From Isoetes taiwanensis (lineage: Eukaryota > Streptophyta > Lycopodiopsida > Isoetales > Isoetaceae), in assembly GCA_021234155.1 (NCBI GenBank), contig JAJEKV010000101.1, positions 172,814 to 236,813 of the forward strand: DNA of 64,000 nt, given 5' to 3'. Of this stretch, positions 33,926-44,900 are shown one piece after another. How positions within the stretch are numbered: the stretch's first letter is position 1; every line of letters begins with the position of its first letter. The notes below the pieces were generated by a model. The model had not been told where the DNA came from and did not search any database. It saw only the letters and a program-made list of their open reading frames with translations. The position numbers and the translations under genes are program-made.

Positions 33926-35880
33926 AATACCGCTAAGTCATTATTAAAGTCAATACCGCTCCTTCCTCAAGACCAAGAAAGCCGTGTACCTTGGCGGAGC
34001 ACCAAAAATGATGTTTGGTCTTTGACCGCCACCCTAGGGCCTTCGAGAAAGGTCTTGAGTAAGCCACCTTCCGATTACAGGAAATATTACCCCGAACAAT
34101 GGGTGAGATACTTGCCAATTGTATGACCCAATGGGAAGCCGGCACCGCATATTCCATGAGGTGCCTAGACCCTAATCGTCATTACCGGAAGGGGATATCA
34201 TATTGGAGCCGCAACGCCTACATGCGAAGGCAGCAGATGGATGGTATGCGGCCGTAGCTTCTCAAGTGGGCGAGACGGCCCCCAATGGGTTGACCTCTTC
34301 GCGGGCATTGCAAGAAGGCTTCCCTCCCATGGCGGACTACGGTGATGTTGTGCCCATATACAAAGCGGGGACCCCACAGCCCAACCAACTATCGTACCAT
34401 TATGGTCGGGCCTGCTCTCTTTGCCAAGTTGCTTGCCGATTGCCCGGGATTCTTGGCCATTGACACCTTGGGCGTATGGAGAATACCGGTCAAGACGCCA
34501 GCAAAAGCTTCCGCCGCATTCATTCTACTATTGACCATATCTTCACTCTGCGAACACTCATAGGATATGTAAAAATGCGGCCTTGAGAATGACCGTTGTT
34601 TTGTGGATTTCATAAAAGGCTTTGGACCGCACGCTGCCCCGGGATAGTTGTGCAGGGCCGGGGGAGGCGGCTAGGGACCCGTCGACTTGCGTAATGTTAT
34701 ATATACGCATTCATACGAGGCTTGCTCCGGCACCTCACCTTTGTCGGGGAGCCTGTTGTTAGTAGCATTGGGGGTGCGCCTGGCTGCCCTCATCCCCCTC
34801 GCTCTTGGCAGTGTACATTGGCCGCCTAGAAGAATGGCTAGAGAGCATGGGGAGGCGCGGTTGATGCACCACATAATCCCGCAAACTCATATATGCCGAT
34901 GATGTTGACTGCTCGATATACCCCGGAGGACATGCAACACCACCGGATGCTTTGGACACTTTTGCCAATTCACCGACATGAGAGTTAACTTGGCTAAGAC
35001 AAGGGTGCTGGTCCCATCATCCCCAAGACCCACGCTTCCTCATTCACTTACCAGGGGCAGATAGTGGAGGTGGCTCGGGCCTTATAAGTATTTGGGCATT
35101 GAGTTTTCTACTACCACACACTGGGATGCATCCATCGTTACGGGTCACTGCAGGTCTGGAAAGCCCCTGTATGCAATGCAAAACAACAGTCACAAGAGTC
35201 AGATGTATGGGGTCACCAGCACACTTGTTCGTGGCCTTGGTTGAACCGGCCCTCCTCTATGGGGCGAAGTGTGGGGCCGCTGATATCCCTCACCACTTGA
35301 ACCATCTAGAGAGCAATGTAGAAGGCTTTCTTGGCCCGCACCGGGAGTGAAACGTCCACGGTCCCATATCGCATCTGCCCGGGAGACATGTGCTTCCTTC
35401 CATTACAGAGGGCTGTCTTTGGAACGCCACATTATTTACTTCAGAAGGTGGTGGCTATGGATGAAGCTTGGCTGCCCAACCTTGCTTTGGCAAGCATGGC
35501 GATGGGCCCCCGGGCTGAAAGACAAGCAAGCCCATTGGTTCTCGCTATGGAATGTGCAAAAGTAATACGATGTGGGACCCAGCATACACCGGCAAGGAAC
35601 GCTGCCTTTGAAGCAAGATATTGGATGCTTGCTTCATGGCCAAGCTTTGGGATGCAGAGGCCCCTGGCACATGTCAAGGTGGCAAATTATCGACACGCAG
35701 TTAATCCCATGCTCACGAGGGGCCCACACCACTACCCGCACCCATCTACCCATGAAAAGCCGCAGGTGATTGCTTCGTCAGACATGTGCACACCACCTCC
35801 CGCATTGAGAAAAGGGACATGGATTCGAGCCGCCGCGGAGGACAGAGTCCGCCGGCCGCCAACAGTGAGCCATTGAGGAT
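33926..35880 (+). pseudogene. LINE-type non-LTR retrotransposon reverse transcriptase, degenerate
   Basis: Fragments of one reverse transcriptase appear in order on the plus strand. A linker region lies near 33,990-34,200. Then come a VVPIYKAG-type motif at 34,340, PTNYRTIMVGPALFAKLLA at 34,380-34,440 and RIHSTIDHIFTLRTLIGY at 34,510-34,570. FVDFIKGFGPHA follows near 34,600. The catalytic YADDVD is at about 34,895, followed by a MRVNLAKT-type segment and LVEPALLYGAKCGA near 35,235. The order is that of LINE-type reverse transcriptases. At least six frameshifts interrupt it. The GC content is higher than in the flanks. No endonuclease domain was recognised upstream. Confidence 0.85.
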
Positions 35881-36265
35881 GAAAAGTCACGCCCCGTGCC
35901 TGTCCGGCGTCACGAGCATATCCGGCCCTGGGTGATGCTCTGGGTTAGTTGTGCCCCATCGGGTCTTGCATGAGCACGAGCACGGCCTCTGTAGGCTTGT
36001 TGGGATCGTACCTCGGGAGGTAATAGATACGCGGACTCAGTTATGCCCCCGTCCCGATATTAACCTCAGCTTATACTTGTGATTATGTATATAACACGAT
36101 TTTAGTGCATTTGAAGCCCATTATTTGCCCGCGAACTATTAGGGATATTGCAAAAAGAATGGGACCTTGTTAATCATGATGACGGAGAAACCAGTGTCCT
36201 AATATTATATGAAATTTAGTCATCTAGGTTCACGGGTTAGAACTTAGGTGAACACGGCAACTCTA
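35881..36265. other. LINE 3' region or junction, no gene seen
   Basis: No coding similarity. It lies between the LINE reverse transcriptase and the gypsy pol, and is either 3' UTR of the LINE or part of the gypsy element ahead of its reverse transcriptase. Confidence 0.35.
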
Positions 36266-38980
36266 AGGAAGTTCCGTTGAATGGGTTGAGGGAAGACATA
36301 TTTTGCGAGCAGATGTTAGAACGATGCCTAATACGCCAAGTCGTCCCCTTTTGGCGACCTGTTATTCTTATCAAAAAGAAAGATAAGGGATATAGAATGT
36401 GTGGATTATAGAGCTCTTAATAAGTTGACTATTAAGGATAAATTCCTGCCTTGAATTTATGACCTATTTGATGAATTACGAGGTGCTTGCATATTTAGCA
36501 AAATTGATTTGAAATCGGGGATATCATCAACCGAATAAAGGAAGAAGACATTGGTAAAACAAAGATTCGTAACAACCTTTGGTCACTATGAGTTTCGTAA
36601 TGCCTTTTGGTCGGACCAATGCCCCGGCAACTTTCTGCCGCCATGGGGAGAGTTCTAGCACCCGCCCTAGGGAAAAGTGTTGTAGTCTTCTTTTGATGAC
36701 ATACTTATATATAGTAGAACTAATGAGGAGCATAAGAAGCACCTTCAACGTGTTTTTGACCTTTGAGGCAAAATAAGTTGTTTGTTAACGAGTCCAAAAG
36801 CAAGTTCTTTATGCAAGAAGTTGGATATTTAGGTCATATTATATCCAAAGAAGGCATACGGATGGATCCCGAAAAGATTAGGGTTATTATTGATTGGCCT
36901 CGACCTGAAAACCTCAAAGACTTACGATCTTTCGTACAGTTATGCAGTTACTATCGCAGATTTGTGAAGGATTTTGCAAAAATAACCCTTCCTCTTAGCG
37001 TGTTTTTAAAGAAAGATACCCCTTTGTTTGGAATCCTGAAGTCGGAGAAGCTTTCCAAATTCGAAAGAGAGCATGGCAACCGAACCGTATTAGTGCTACT
37101 GATTAGAATAAGCCTTTACAGCTTTGTTCGGATGCAAGTGGAAATGCTATTGGCGCAGATTGATGCAAGATGGACATCCATTAGCTTATGTCACCTGAAT
37201 GCTCAAACCATTAGAGCAAAAGTATAACACTTATGAAAAGGAATTGATTGCCTTAGTTCATGCATTAAGAAGTGGAGGCACTATCTTATGGGATCTAAGT
37301 TTGTGGCTCGTTTTCGATCCAGCAAAGTTTGAAAATATACAAACACAAGACATTATCAATGCACGCGCAATTAAAGCTCATTGACACTATAAAGGATTCT
37401 CAAGGGATGCAGCTTGAATATAAGCCGGGAAGGAGAACCAAAGGTGTATGCATTAAGTCCGGATAAGTATTCAAGCTATATCCTCAGAAAGAATTTGTTG
37501 ATTTGGAACCTATGAAAAAAGAATATGTGAGCGATCCCTCCTTTGCTACTCCATATGCATAGGTACAAAAGGATGGAAGAGATCCTAAGGCGAAATGTGA
37601 TTCATAATGGGTTATTACTTATCGAAATCGCAGACTTGTGTTACACAAGCATACAAGGTTGAAAGTTATACAGAATGTCATGAACCTCCATATTCGGGTC
37701 ATAGAGGAATTAAGCTACTTTTGGCAACCCGTTAAAGACGTTTCTTTTGGCCAAAGCTTGAAAGGATGTAAGAAAATATGTCGAAGCATGTCTTATTTGT
37801 CAACAAGTAAAAGCTTCACTGGTAAGTTCGCCGGATTAGTATGACCTTTGCCTATTCCGCAAAAAAAAAACCATGGAAGCATATTACCATGGATTTCATT
37901 CAAGGGTTACCAAAGACTGCTCACAAGAATGATCAAATTTGGACAAGAGGGATTGTGTTGTCTAAAAGCTCATTTTATTCCTTGTAAATCTAGCATGACC
38001 GCCCCCGCTAAGCATGTAAGATTTTCTTAAAGGAAATATTTAAGGTCCATGGGATGCCGTGATGCAATCATAACGCATTGAGATCCCCTATTTCAGTAGC
38101 AAATTTTGGGGTGGACTTATGAAAACTTAGGGCACGAATTTTAAAGTATTCTGATCGATACCATCCCCAAACGGATGGTCGACCGAGGTAGTAAATCGAA
38201 GTTATTGAGGATATGTTGAGATCTTATGTTGCTGAAAAGGAAAAGTCATGGGAAGAATATCTCTATCTCTTAGAGTTTGCCTATAATAACACGGCATACC
38301 TCCGCCATCTTTAAGAACTCCTTTTGAAGTAGTATACGATATTCTTTGGAGTCCCCAATTGCAAAGCTTGAGGAGAAGTATCTGCTTCTCGATGAAGCCA
38401 CTACCGACTTTGGCGGATATTTTCTTTGAGAGGTAAAGGCGCTAATCCAAAAAGTCAGGAATTGATGGCTTCCAAACTTGCAAAAGAAACGAAAAAAGGG
38501 TAGTTTACAAAAAAGATCAATGGGTTTGGATTCATCTTCCAAAGAAGCGCCTACCGAAGATGGGTAATCGGTAGATAAAACTGGCCCCTAAGTATTATGG
38601 TCCATTCCAAGTTGACGACAAAGTCGGTGAGAATGCTTATCGCTTACATTTATATGGAAAATGGACTAACTTGCACCCGTTTTTAATGTGGGAATTCTAA
38701 AACCCTATAAGGGAAGTGAAATTTCTCAGATTTTGGCAAGAGAATGGAGCAATCGGAACCTCCCAACATTAAAGATGATGAAGAGGTGTCGAACCGAGAA
38801 AATATTGACACATCAAGATAAGGAGACTAGAAGTTCCTCCTATCGAAGATATCTCGTGAAATTTAAATTTCATCCATCCATCCCGCGTATGGTATTCTAG
38901 AACTCAACCTGAAAGAATACAATTCCTTGGTGGAAGAATACAGAAAGCTCGATTAGAAGGGTTTAGCGAAAGAGATGATG
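36266..38980 (+). pseudogene. Ty3/gypsy pol (RT, RNase H, integrase, chromodomain-like tail), degenerate
   Basis: Reverse transcriptase starts abruptly at about 36,290 (PVILIKKKDK, then YRALNKLTIKDKF in another frame) and reaches the FFDD-type catalytic site near 36,693. The frame at 36,763-37,227 then holds LFVNESKSKFFMQEVGYLGH and LRSFVQLCSYYRRFVKDFAK. RNase H follows (QKYNTYEKELIALVHAL, 37,199-37,384). Integrase pieces at about 37,630-38,290 include HFIPCKSSMTAPAKH and YHPQTDG-like coding. The end (38,570-38,930) has a NVGILKPYKGSEIS segment and a chromodomain-like RRYLVKFKFHP. Gag and protease are missing. Frameshifts and stops are frequent. The order RT-RH-IN identifies the gypsy class. 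Confidence 0.88.
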
Positions 38981-38984
38981 GATA

Positions 38985-39334
38985 GAAATTAGGATGTCTC
39001 GGGTTGGATTAGCTCGATTTACCTGCCGATGGATAGAGAGGTAATAGAGTTTGCCTTCATTGCCGAAGTTCCCTTTTGTGGTAAGTCGCTATCATGCTAG
39101 TCGCACCACAAAATGGGAATTGACAAAGAATGAAGGCAAATTCTATGACTACAAGTAGTCATGAGATTCTTTCTCTAACACTCAATCGATTTCTATGTCC
39201 TCGATAGAGGAAGCCATGGAATTTATAAGGGCAAAAGTTGTTCTAATTCGAAAAGCCTTTTCCCAAACACATCTATCCATCAAAAAGTTAAATCGTAGCT
39301 AATACTGTGGGATTCAACCCGACATCCTAATTTC
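38985..39334. repeat. 350-bp foldback: nested inverted repeats at the gypsy 3' end
   Basis: The outer arms gaaattaggatgtc (38,985) and gacatcctaatttc (39,321-39,334) are exact reverse complements. Pairing continues inwards in patches (gggttg/caaccc, tagct, gatttaa-like and gatggatag-like words). A stronger inner pair reads tagagtttgccttcattg at about 39,048 and aatgaaggcaaattcta at about 39,132-39,148, running on to cccttttgtgg/ccacaaaatggg. TA is present at both outer edges (ta/ggatg and catcc/ta), so it could be a TA-targeting MITE. It could also be LTR sequence of the gypsy element, because a TATA-like aatttataaggg sits at about 39,220. Confidence 0.6.
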
Positions 39335-39626
39335 GCCTCTTTTCATGATCGACGGCTTTTTCAAGCAAACCGAAGCTCTATTATAAGTTCATATTTTCGC
39401 CAGAACGGTCCGCCACCAATTCGCTATCGCCCACTTCAACGCCACCTCTAATTAAAGACCTTTAGAACAACTAGTTTATTTTAATAAACTTGCCCTTCTA
39501 GACCCAATTGTTTTGTTGCGGAAATATTCTACCCCTAACCATAAGTTGCTAGCATTTATTAATTCCCATTGCTTCGCGCTCGAGCCTCTCCCCAAGTCGT
39601 TAAGCCATGTCATCAATGTCAAGATC

Positions 39627-39771
39627 CTTATTGCTACTAAGGTTTTCCCTAAAAACCTTCGGGCGGGGTTTTTAATCCCGGTAGTAATGCTTTCAGCCGC
39701 CTCTCTTTGTACTTGGGTCCCATAGGCCGCTTGGTTCTATGGACGATAAAATCATATTCTATTCTATTTTC
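39627..39771 (+). repeat. Dispersed retroelement 3' end with (TATTC)n tail, copy 2
   Basis: Inverted copy of 24,063-24,229. Shared words in order: ggttttccct, ccttcggg-cggggtttt, agtaat, gggtcccataggccg and ggacgataaa. It ends in tattctattctatttt. Differences from the other copy again fall at CAG/CTG words (gacagtaataag against gtagtaatgc). Whether it is the 3' end of the LINE at 33,926-35,880 is not shown. Confidence 0.65.
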
Positions 39772-41717
39772 AAGTACCTGTATTTTAGTATAACTATCAT
39801 GAACCATGAAATAACTTTAAGTAGAAAAACTGATTTTGTTACCTCAACACCATCATAAGCTCTCAAGTTTGATCATTACACCTTCTCTAACAACAGCCTT
39901 TGTCTTAAAAATTTTGGATAAGGGACACCCAAGATTTGTGCCAAGATATTGGCTGCTCTTACACCAAAATTTACAAAAACTCCGAAGACCCAAGGAGCAA
40001 GCAAAACCATAAACTTGTGCTAATAAAACAAAATCTGCAAGCATGTTCATCAACCGCCCTATTTCTTCCTGCAACATCAAGGAAAACCGAGGGCAGGAGA
40101 GGGTAGTTGACCCTAGCTTCATTACCGCTCCATCGAAAAAGGAAACTCACGCACTGCTCCAAGTCCCCATTGAGTCTTCGAGCCCCCGCGTTTTTTTTGC
40201 AATTTGCAAGTGCAAGGACATTACTTACAAACTTTGGGCTTATTATTGGAATTGCTTGCGCGAGCAAGAAATCATAGAGCCGTGGATAGGGTTTGGTACT
40301 ACCCCGCCAGCACAAGGTAATGCTAGGGTTTATTTTTTTTTTTTTTTAACACGTGTCTCTTCCAGGGTTTTTTTTGCATCAAAGAAAATAGAGAGGGAAC
40401 ATGCTTTATATATGGTTTGATAACGTTTACACCCATTAAACTAGCAACAACCATTGGTATCAAACCCACAACTAATATTATTACTTAATATTAGTGCCTC
40501 TGGTGCCAATATCAGTCCCCAGCAATATTTGTCCCTTATTCCGCATTCCGTCACCATAGACTGATTATAGGCAACATGGCCCATTAATTACGACTATCCA
40601 GTAATGCAATTAACAGTACCCCCATGCTCATGGACGTCCGTCAAGGGCTCGATTCCGGCTATACCCTTGGGAGCACCTGTAACACATATACGAGCCAACA
40701 TAATAATAACAAACATTGCGCAAGCATCAACTATGGTGGTTTCTGGAAAGATTTAGCAGCAATATGACTGACCAGCAGTTCGAGTTTTACAGGGATAGCT
40801 ACTATTATCACAGGCGAATTGCTGATGCTTATGGCTCACTTATCCTACTCATGGCTACTACAAACTCTGATACCTTAATTTTGAAACTTAATTGGGGGAA
40901 TAATCAAATCGTTATAATAGTCCAACCTCATTATACTAATCTATTCTCCTTTATTGTCTCCTATCAATTCTAGTTACCTTACTCTTAAATTTCCTTCATA
41001 ATATCCCCACTTTACTTCACCCTATCCTTTTCTGTTACTTCCTTTTCTACCCTTAATATTCGGCTCCATATTTTTTTCACAAAGCTGTCTGCTACAATTT
41101 CAGATTGTGGATGTCTTTAGGTCTCGGACATTATCAGTTCACTTTGCAAGCTAATGTTCTAGCGATCATGCCTACTGGATCATTTACTTTTAAAGTTTCA
41201 TATGGCTGGCAGTTTAATGCTCCATACTGTTCAGCAGCTGGATCTACATTTATTTTTCAGTATTCTATGTGCATTATCTTTTTGCATTTTCAGTTCTATT
41301 GCAATGCTTTAGCATTGGCAATAGGCTTTATTCTATCTTTTTCCAATAATTAATGGAAAAAATCTCATTTTCACCGGAAAAAAAAATAAAAAATTACTAT
41401 TTGACCTTCCACTAGAAGTGACAAAACATGCTTTAAAGGATGTCTACATGTTAATTATTATGTGACTTACCAATGTCTATGTGTGAGTTACCCTACCATT
41501 TTTAACCACCTTCTAGTTTTGGAGGCCACCAACACCTTAGAATGTCTTCATTGAGTCTCCATTAATATTTAACACGACAACCGAGATCTACCTGATCGGC
41601 CAACATGCCTTTTCAGCCCGTATGATGACGTGCTATTCAGTTACCATAGGGTTCCCCTTATGCATCTTTGTGAGGTACAAAAAAGAAATTAACTTAAGAC
41701 AAAGAAAAAAAAAAAAA
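39772..41717. other. Spacer with unidentified short frames
   Basis: Minus-strand frames at 39,853-40,122 and 39,971-40,315 overlap and are separated by splice-like sites (a ttgtaagt donor, a gatgttgcag acceptor). An aaccctagc word at about 40,330, common in plant 5' leaders, lies just upstream. They may be the first exons of a gene reading left, but no domain is recognisable. Plus-strand frames at 40,716 and 41,105 are not family-like. Confidence 0.3.
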
Positions 41718-42060
41718 CCATTGCGATGACGGCCTACTGTTCAAGCTAATTGGTAAGGAGCAACCCCCATCCATGCCCAAAACCCATTGACTATCATCGG
41801 ATGCACAAAAAAAAGAAAGAAAAAAAAGAGAGGAAGGGGAGGATAATGAAAAGAATATCATCAGCGGTGGATTCTAGTGATAAAGCCCTTGGTAATGGGC
41901 AATCCCCACTTAGGCTCAAAACCCACTTTGTTTCTCATTGAATGAATGCACGCTAGTAAAAAGAACCAAAAAAAAAAAAAAAAGTCCATCCCGGTGACAT
42001 CCTAGTGGTAAAGCCATTGGTAATAGGCGATCCCCACCCAGGCCCAAGACCTATTGACTA
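41718..42060 (+). repeat. Three tandem units of a tRNA-like SINE
   Basis: Units start at about 41,718, 41,856 and 41,984 and are each followed by an A-rich stretch. The best unit reads tctagtgataaagcccttgg (A-box-like), then gggcaatccccac and ggctcaaaacccac (B-box-like). The first and third are diverged versions (aacccccatccatgcccaaa; gatccccacccaggcccaag). The A-box to B-box order and A-rich tails fit a tRNA-derived SINE that was tandemly duplicated or inserted repeatedly into its own tail. Confidence 0.68.
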
Positions 42061-43230
42061 TAAAGGACGGACAAACAATAGTGGAAAACCCATGGTGGTC
42101 GACTATCTAGCACCTATCTATCCTACGGGCACAAGACACGAGGCAATAATGTATGTTTAAACAAAAAGAAATGGTCAGAAGTTAGTTCTCTAATTGTAAA
42201 CTTCGCACCATTGAACATTATAGTGGATTTAATTGAACATGTTAGGAACGTTATAATGGATTCGCGATGCTAGGAACCAAAATGTTTCAAGGCCCTGGGC
42301 CGACGCAATAAATTTCTTGTATAGATAGATAGATATTATAGGATGTCCATGTTACATTGCAAATTATGTTAAAAGCTTAGCTAAATTGCTGAATATGTAA
42401 AACTATTATGGCAAATTTTTCTTCATTTTTTACACTCCCCATTCACATGTTCATGATCAATTCAGTGGTTCACCTTAATACTTCTCATTCCCATGTTCAC
42501 ATTCTCATGTTCAAGATGACTAGAAGTGGATGGAGATCTGTTAGCACGTGGAACAACCACATAAAGGAATATATAGGAAATGACACTAGCCTTAATAGGT
42601 TGAAGCAAGTAGCCGTTGGGCATGCATTTACAACATATTTTACCTTTGATTTTTCTATAAAGAATGGTTCTAGCTTTGAAGATTGTTGCTCACTTGATCT
42701 AGGCACATTCTAGGAAATTCGTAAGCCAAGGTTGAAAATACAGAAGATTGTGCTGACCATGGATTAGGGAATAGCCTTAAATGCAAATGCTGGGACATTT
42801 TTTACTAAAATGTTGATTAATCCCTCTTTGGTCCCTCCATAAGATAATATGGTCAAGTCCCAAGCTTGTAGAACTTCTTCCCGCCATCACGTGGTGCACG
42901 CCGTTAATTGAGCCTAGCTGCTAGAAATCTTCCAGAAGTTTTCTTTAGAATTTATGCAATGGTAGCATGTCTCCAGATCTGAAGGTTGCCTGTTGGATTC
43001 ATGTCAGGTTCAAAGAAGACACGGCGGCCAAACCTGCCTAACTAAAAATTTGGCCAGCACAATCTTAGCAGTTTATATCAGTAACTTAAAATATGGAGAG
43101 CCATCTACGAATCTTTCATAAGCTAAAAGATCGAGCAAAAGATGGAAAACTTTCATTGATCTTGTCATCTTCTTTGAAATGAACCATGACAGTCATTTGG
43201 GTTTGTAATGACATGCGAAATCAGTGCAAG
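42061..43230. other. Spacer downstream of the second fucosyltransferase
   Basis: Contains a short gata run (atagatagatagata) near 42,320 and a plus-strand frame at 42,408-42,713 without a certain match (see rejected items). The portion next to 43,231 is probably former 3' UTR. Confidence 0.35.
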
Positions 43231-44800
43231 TTACCATACAAGCTGCTGCCCACCAGTTTGATCCAAGCAAGGTTTAACATGCAGCTGGATCCATGCTTCA
43301 TGCTCACTGCTCATGTTAAATCCTCTGCAATCTGGGTTTTTTGGGAAATGGGTGCACGGCTCAGCAGATTGGCCCCTGTAACAAGCAGACGATTCATCCT
43401 TTTCCAAATCTCCCCTGATGTTCAGAACGTAAGGCTTCGCTCCTGCCAGCCCATGAGCAACATACCCAAACGTAGAATACGCACTCACTGCAATATGATC
43501 GCTCAAGCTCAGCAGCCACATCTCTGCCAGAGCAGCCCTGTTTTGGTCCAAATCAGAGTCCCTTTGAAATCCCTGGCTTGACGCAGTGTGGATCTTCACC
43601 AATTTTCCTCCTCCTGCCGGATGATTTATGTACAGGCTCTTCAGGGACTCATAATACCTCCCCTGCAGTGATGCAACTAACACAGAAATTCTCGACCCGT
43701 CCTCCCTGTTTGCATTTGAAAAATGCTCCAACAAAGTCATATTCTCTGCCAGTTCTGTTGCAGGTAAGATTTTATTCGTTGTGAAACAATCAACCATTCT
43801 CTTGTATGCCATATCATCAAATGCTGCTTCATTTCCTCGACTGTGAAGCCTGATTTGGGCCCCAACTCTTGATTCTGAAGGGGTTAAGTAATTCAAATAA
43901 ACCCTCAGGATGATCCCCCATACGTCATTTCTTGGAAGAATTAGACGCCTAGCTAGATAAGTAAAATGGCACTCCATCTTGAAGCAGAGATTATTCAGTT
44001 TTTTACATATCATGGCATCATGAGCATGCTTGTTACGTAGAATTGATTGCTTTCCCATCCGACCCATTTCACAGTTGCAAGCTTCATCTGCCCTTCTCTG
44101 CAGAAAAATTTCTGATCATTACCATACATTACATGCCACAAACGCAACCAGATGAAACTGCTATTAAAATCTGGCTCCATCAGCCCTGCCATGGATGGGC
44201 TTCTGCTGTTGAACATTTGATCAAAAGGAAAATCAAGAGGTAGCAACCACGAAGATCTGGGAAAAGGCTCACAAATTAGATTTGCTAGATGCCTTCTTGA
44301 ATCAACTAGCAGGACTCTATCAGTGGCCATGGCATAGATGAAGGCAGAAATAAGAGACATTATTCTGTTCCCCAGGCCTACAGCCGCTTCAGTGTAGATC
44401 AAAAACTTGCAGTCTTGATCTTGTGAATCCTCTTGCAGAAAATGCATGGTCCAATTTGCAATGTTACTGGTGCATCTGTAGTGCAGATCTGTATAGTTCT
44501 TCCATGCCTCTTCCCAAACCTGAGCTTCTTGTAAAGATCTGCCATGATTTGCATAGAAATGTGCCCTGTTCTACTCAAACAAGCAGAGTCTACTTGGGGG
44601 TTTTGCAGCAAAAAAACTTTGTAAAAATCACCACTTAATTCTAATGTAGATCTTTCAAATAACTTGGTGGATTGAGATAGTAAAGACTTGCTACTTTTCA
44701 ATGTGAATGATATACAGATGAAAGACGCGATAAACAAGACGAAAACCCATCTTTGCCAAGAACGTAAACTTTGGCGAGAAACACCATCTTCAGTCATCAC
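43231..44800 (-). pseudogene. Second fucosyltransferase (GT37), frameshifted paralogue
   Basis: The same protein as 26,477-28,108 is spread over three frames. The N-terminal frame from 44,800 has a membrane anchor (WVFVLFIASFICISFTL) and reaches DSACLSRTGH. A frameshift near 44,558 moves the reading to the frame with YTDLHYRCTSNIANWT and then, at 44,010-44,447, EAAVGLGNRIMSLISAF. A second disturbance at about 43,960-44,020 (more than one small indel) leads to the C-terminal frame from 44,067. That frame holds RVGAQIRLHSRGNE, AYSTFGYVAHGLAGAKPY and a C-terminus ending TGGQQLVW, against TNGHQLVW in the intact copy. All catalytic landmarks survive, so the decay is recent or the indels are sequencing errors. 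As written it cannot make a full enzyme. It is a tandem paralogue in the same orientation, about 15 kb from the intact gene. Confidence 0.88.
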
Positions 44801-44884
44801 GTACCTCCCTATGCTTACCAGATGAATTGGTATATTTCCTTAGACCATAACTTGACTCAAGTTTCGGGAGTTGGAGTACAAAAT

Positions 44885-44896
44885 AAATATATAAAA
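44885..44896 (-). promoter_or_regulatory. Possible TATA box of the second fucosyltransferase
   Basis: Minus-strand TTTATATATTTAT lies about 90 bp before the start codon at 44,800, a position comparable to the TATA word of the intact paralogue. Confidence 0.35.
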
Positions 44897-44900
44897 ATGC

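Noticed and set aside
42408-42713. Plus-strand frame with a PPR-like phrase (STWNNHIKEYIGNDTSLN)
   Set aside because: Only one short phrase resembles a PPR unit and no neighbouring repeat supports it.
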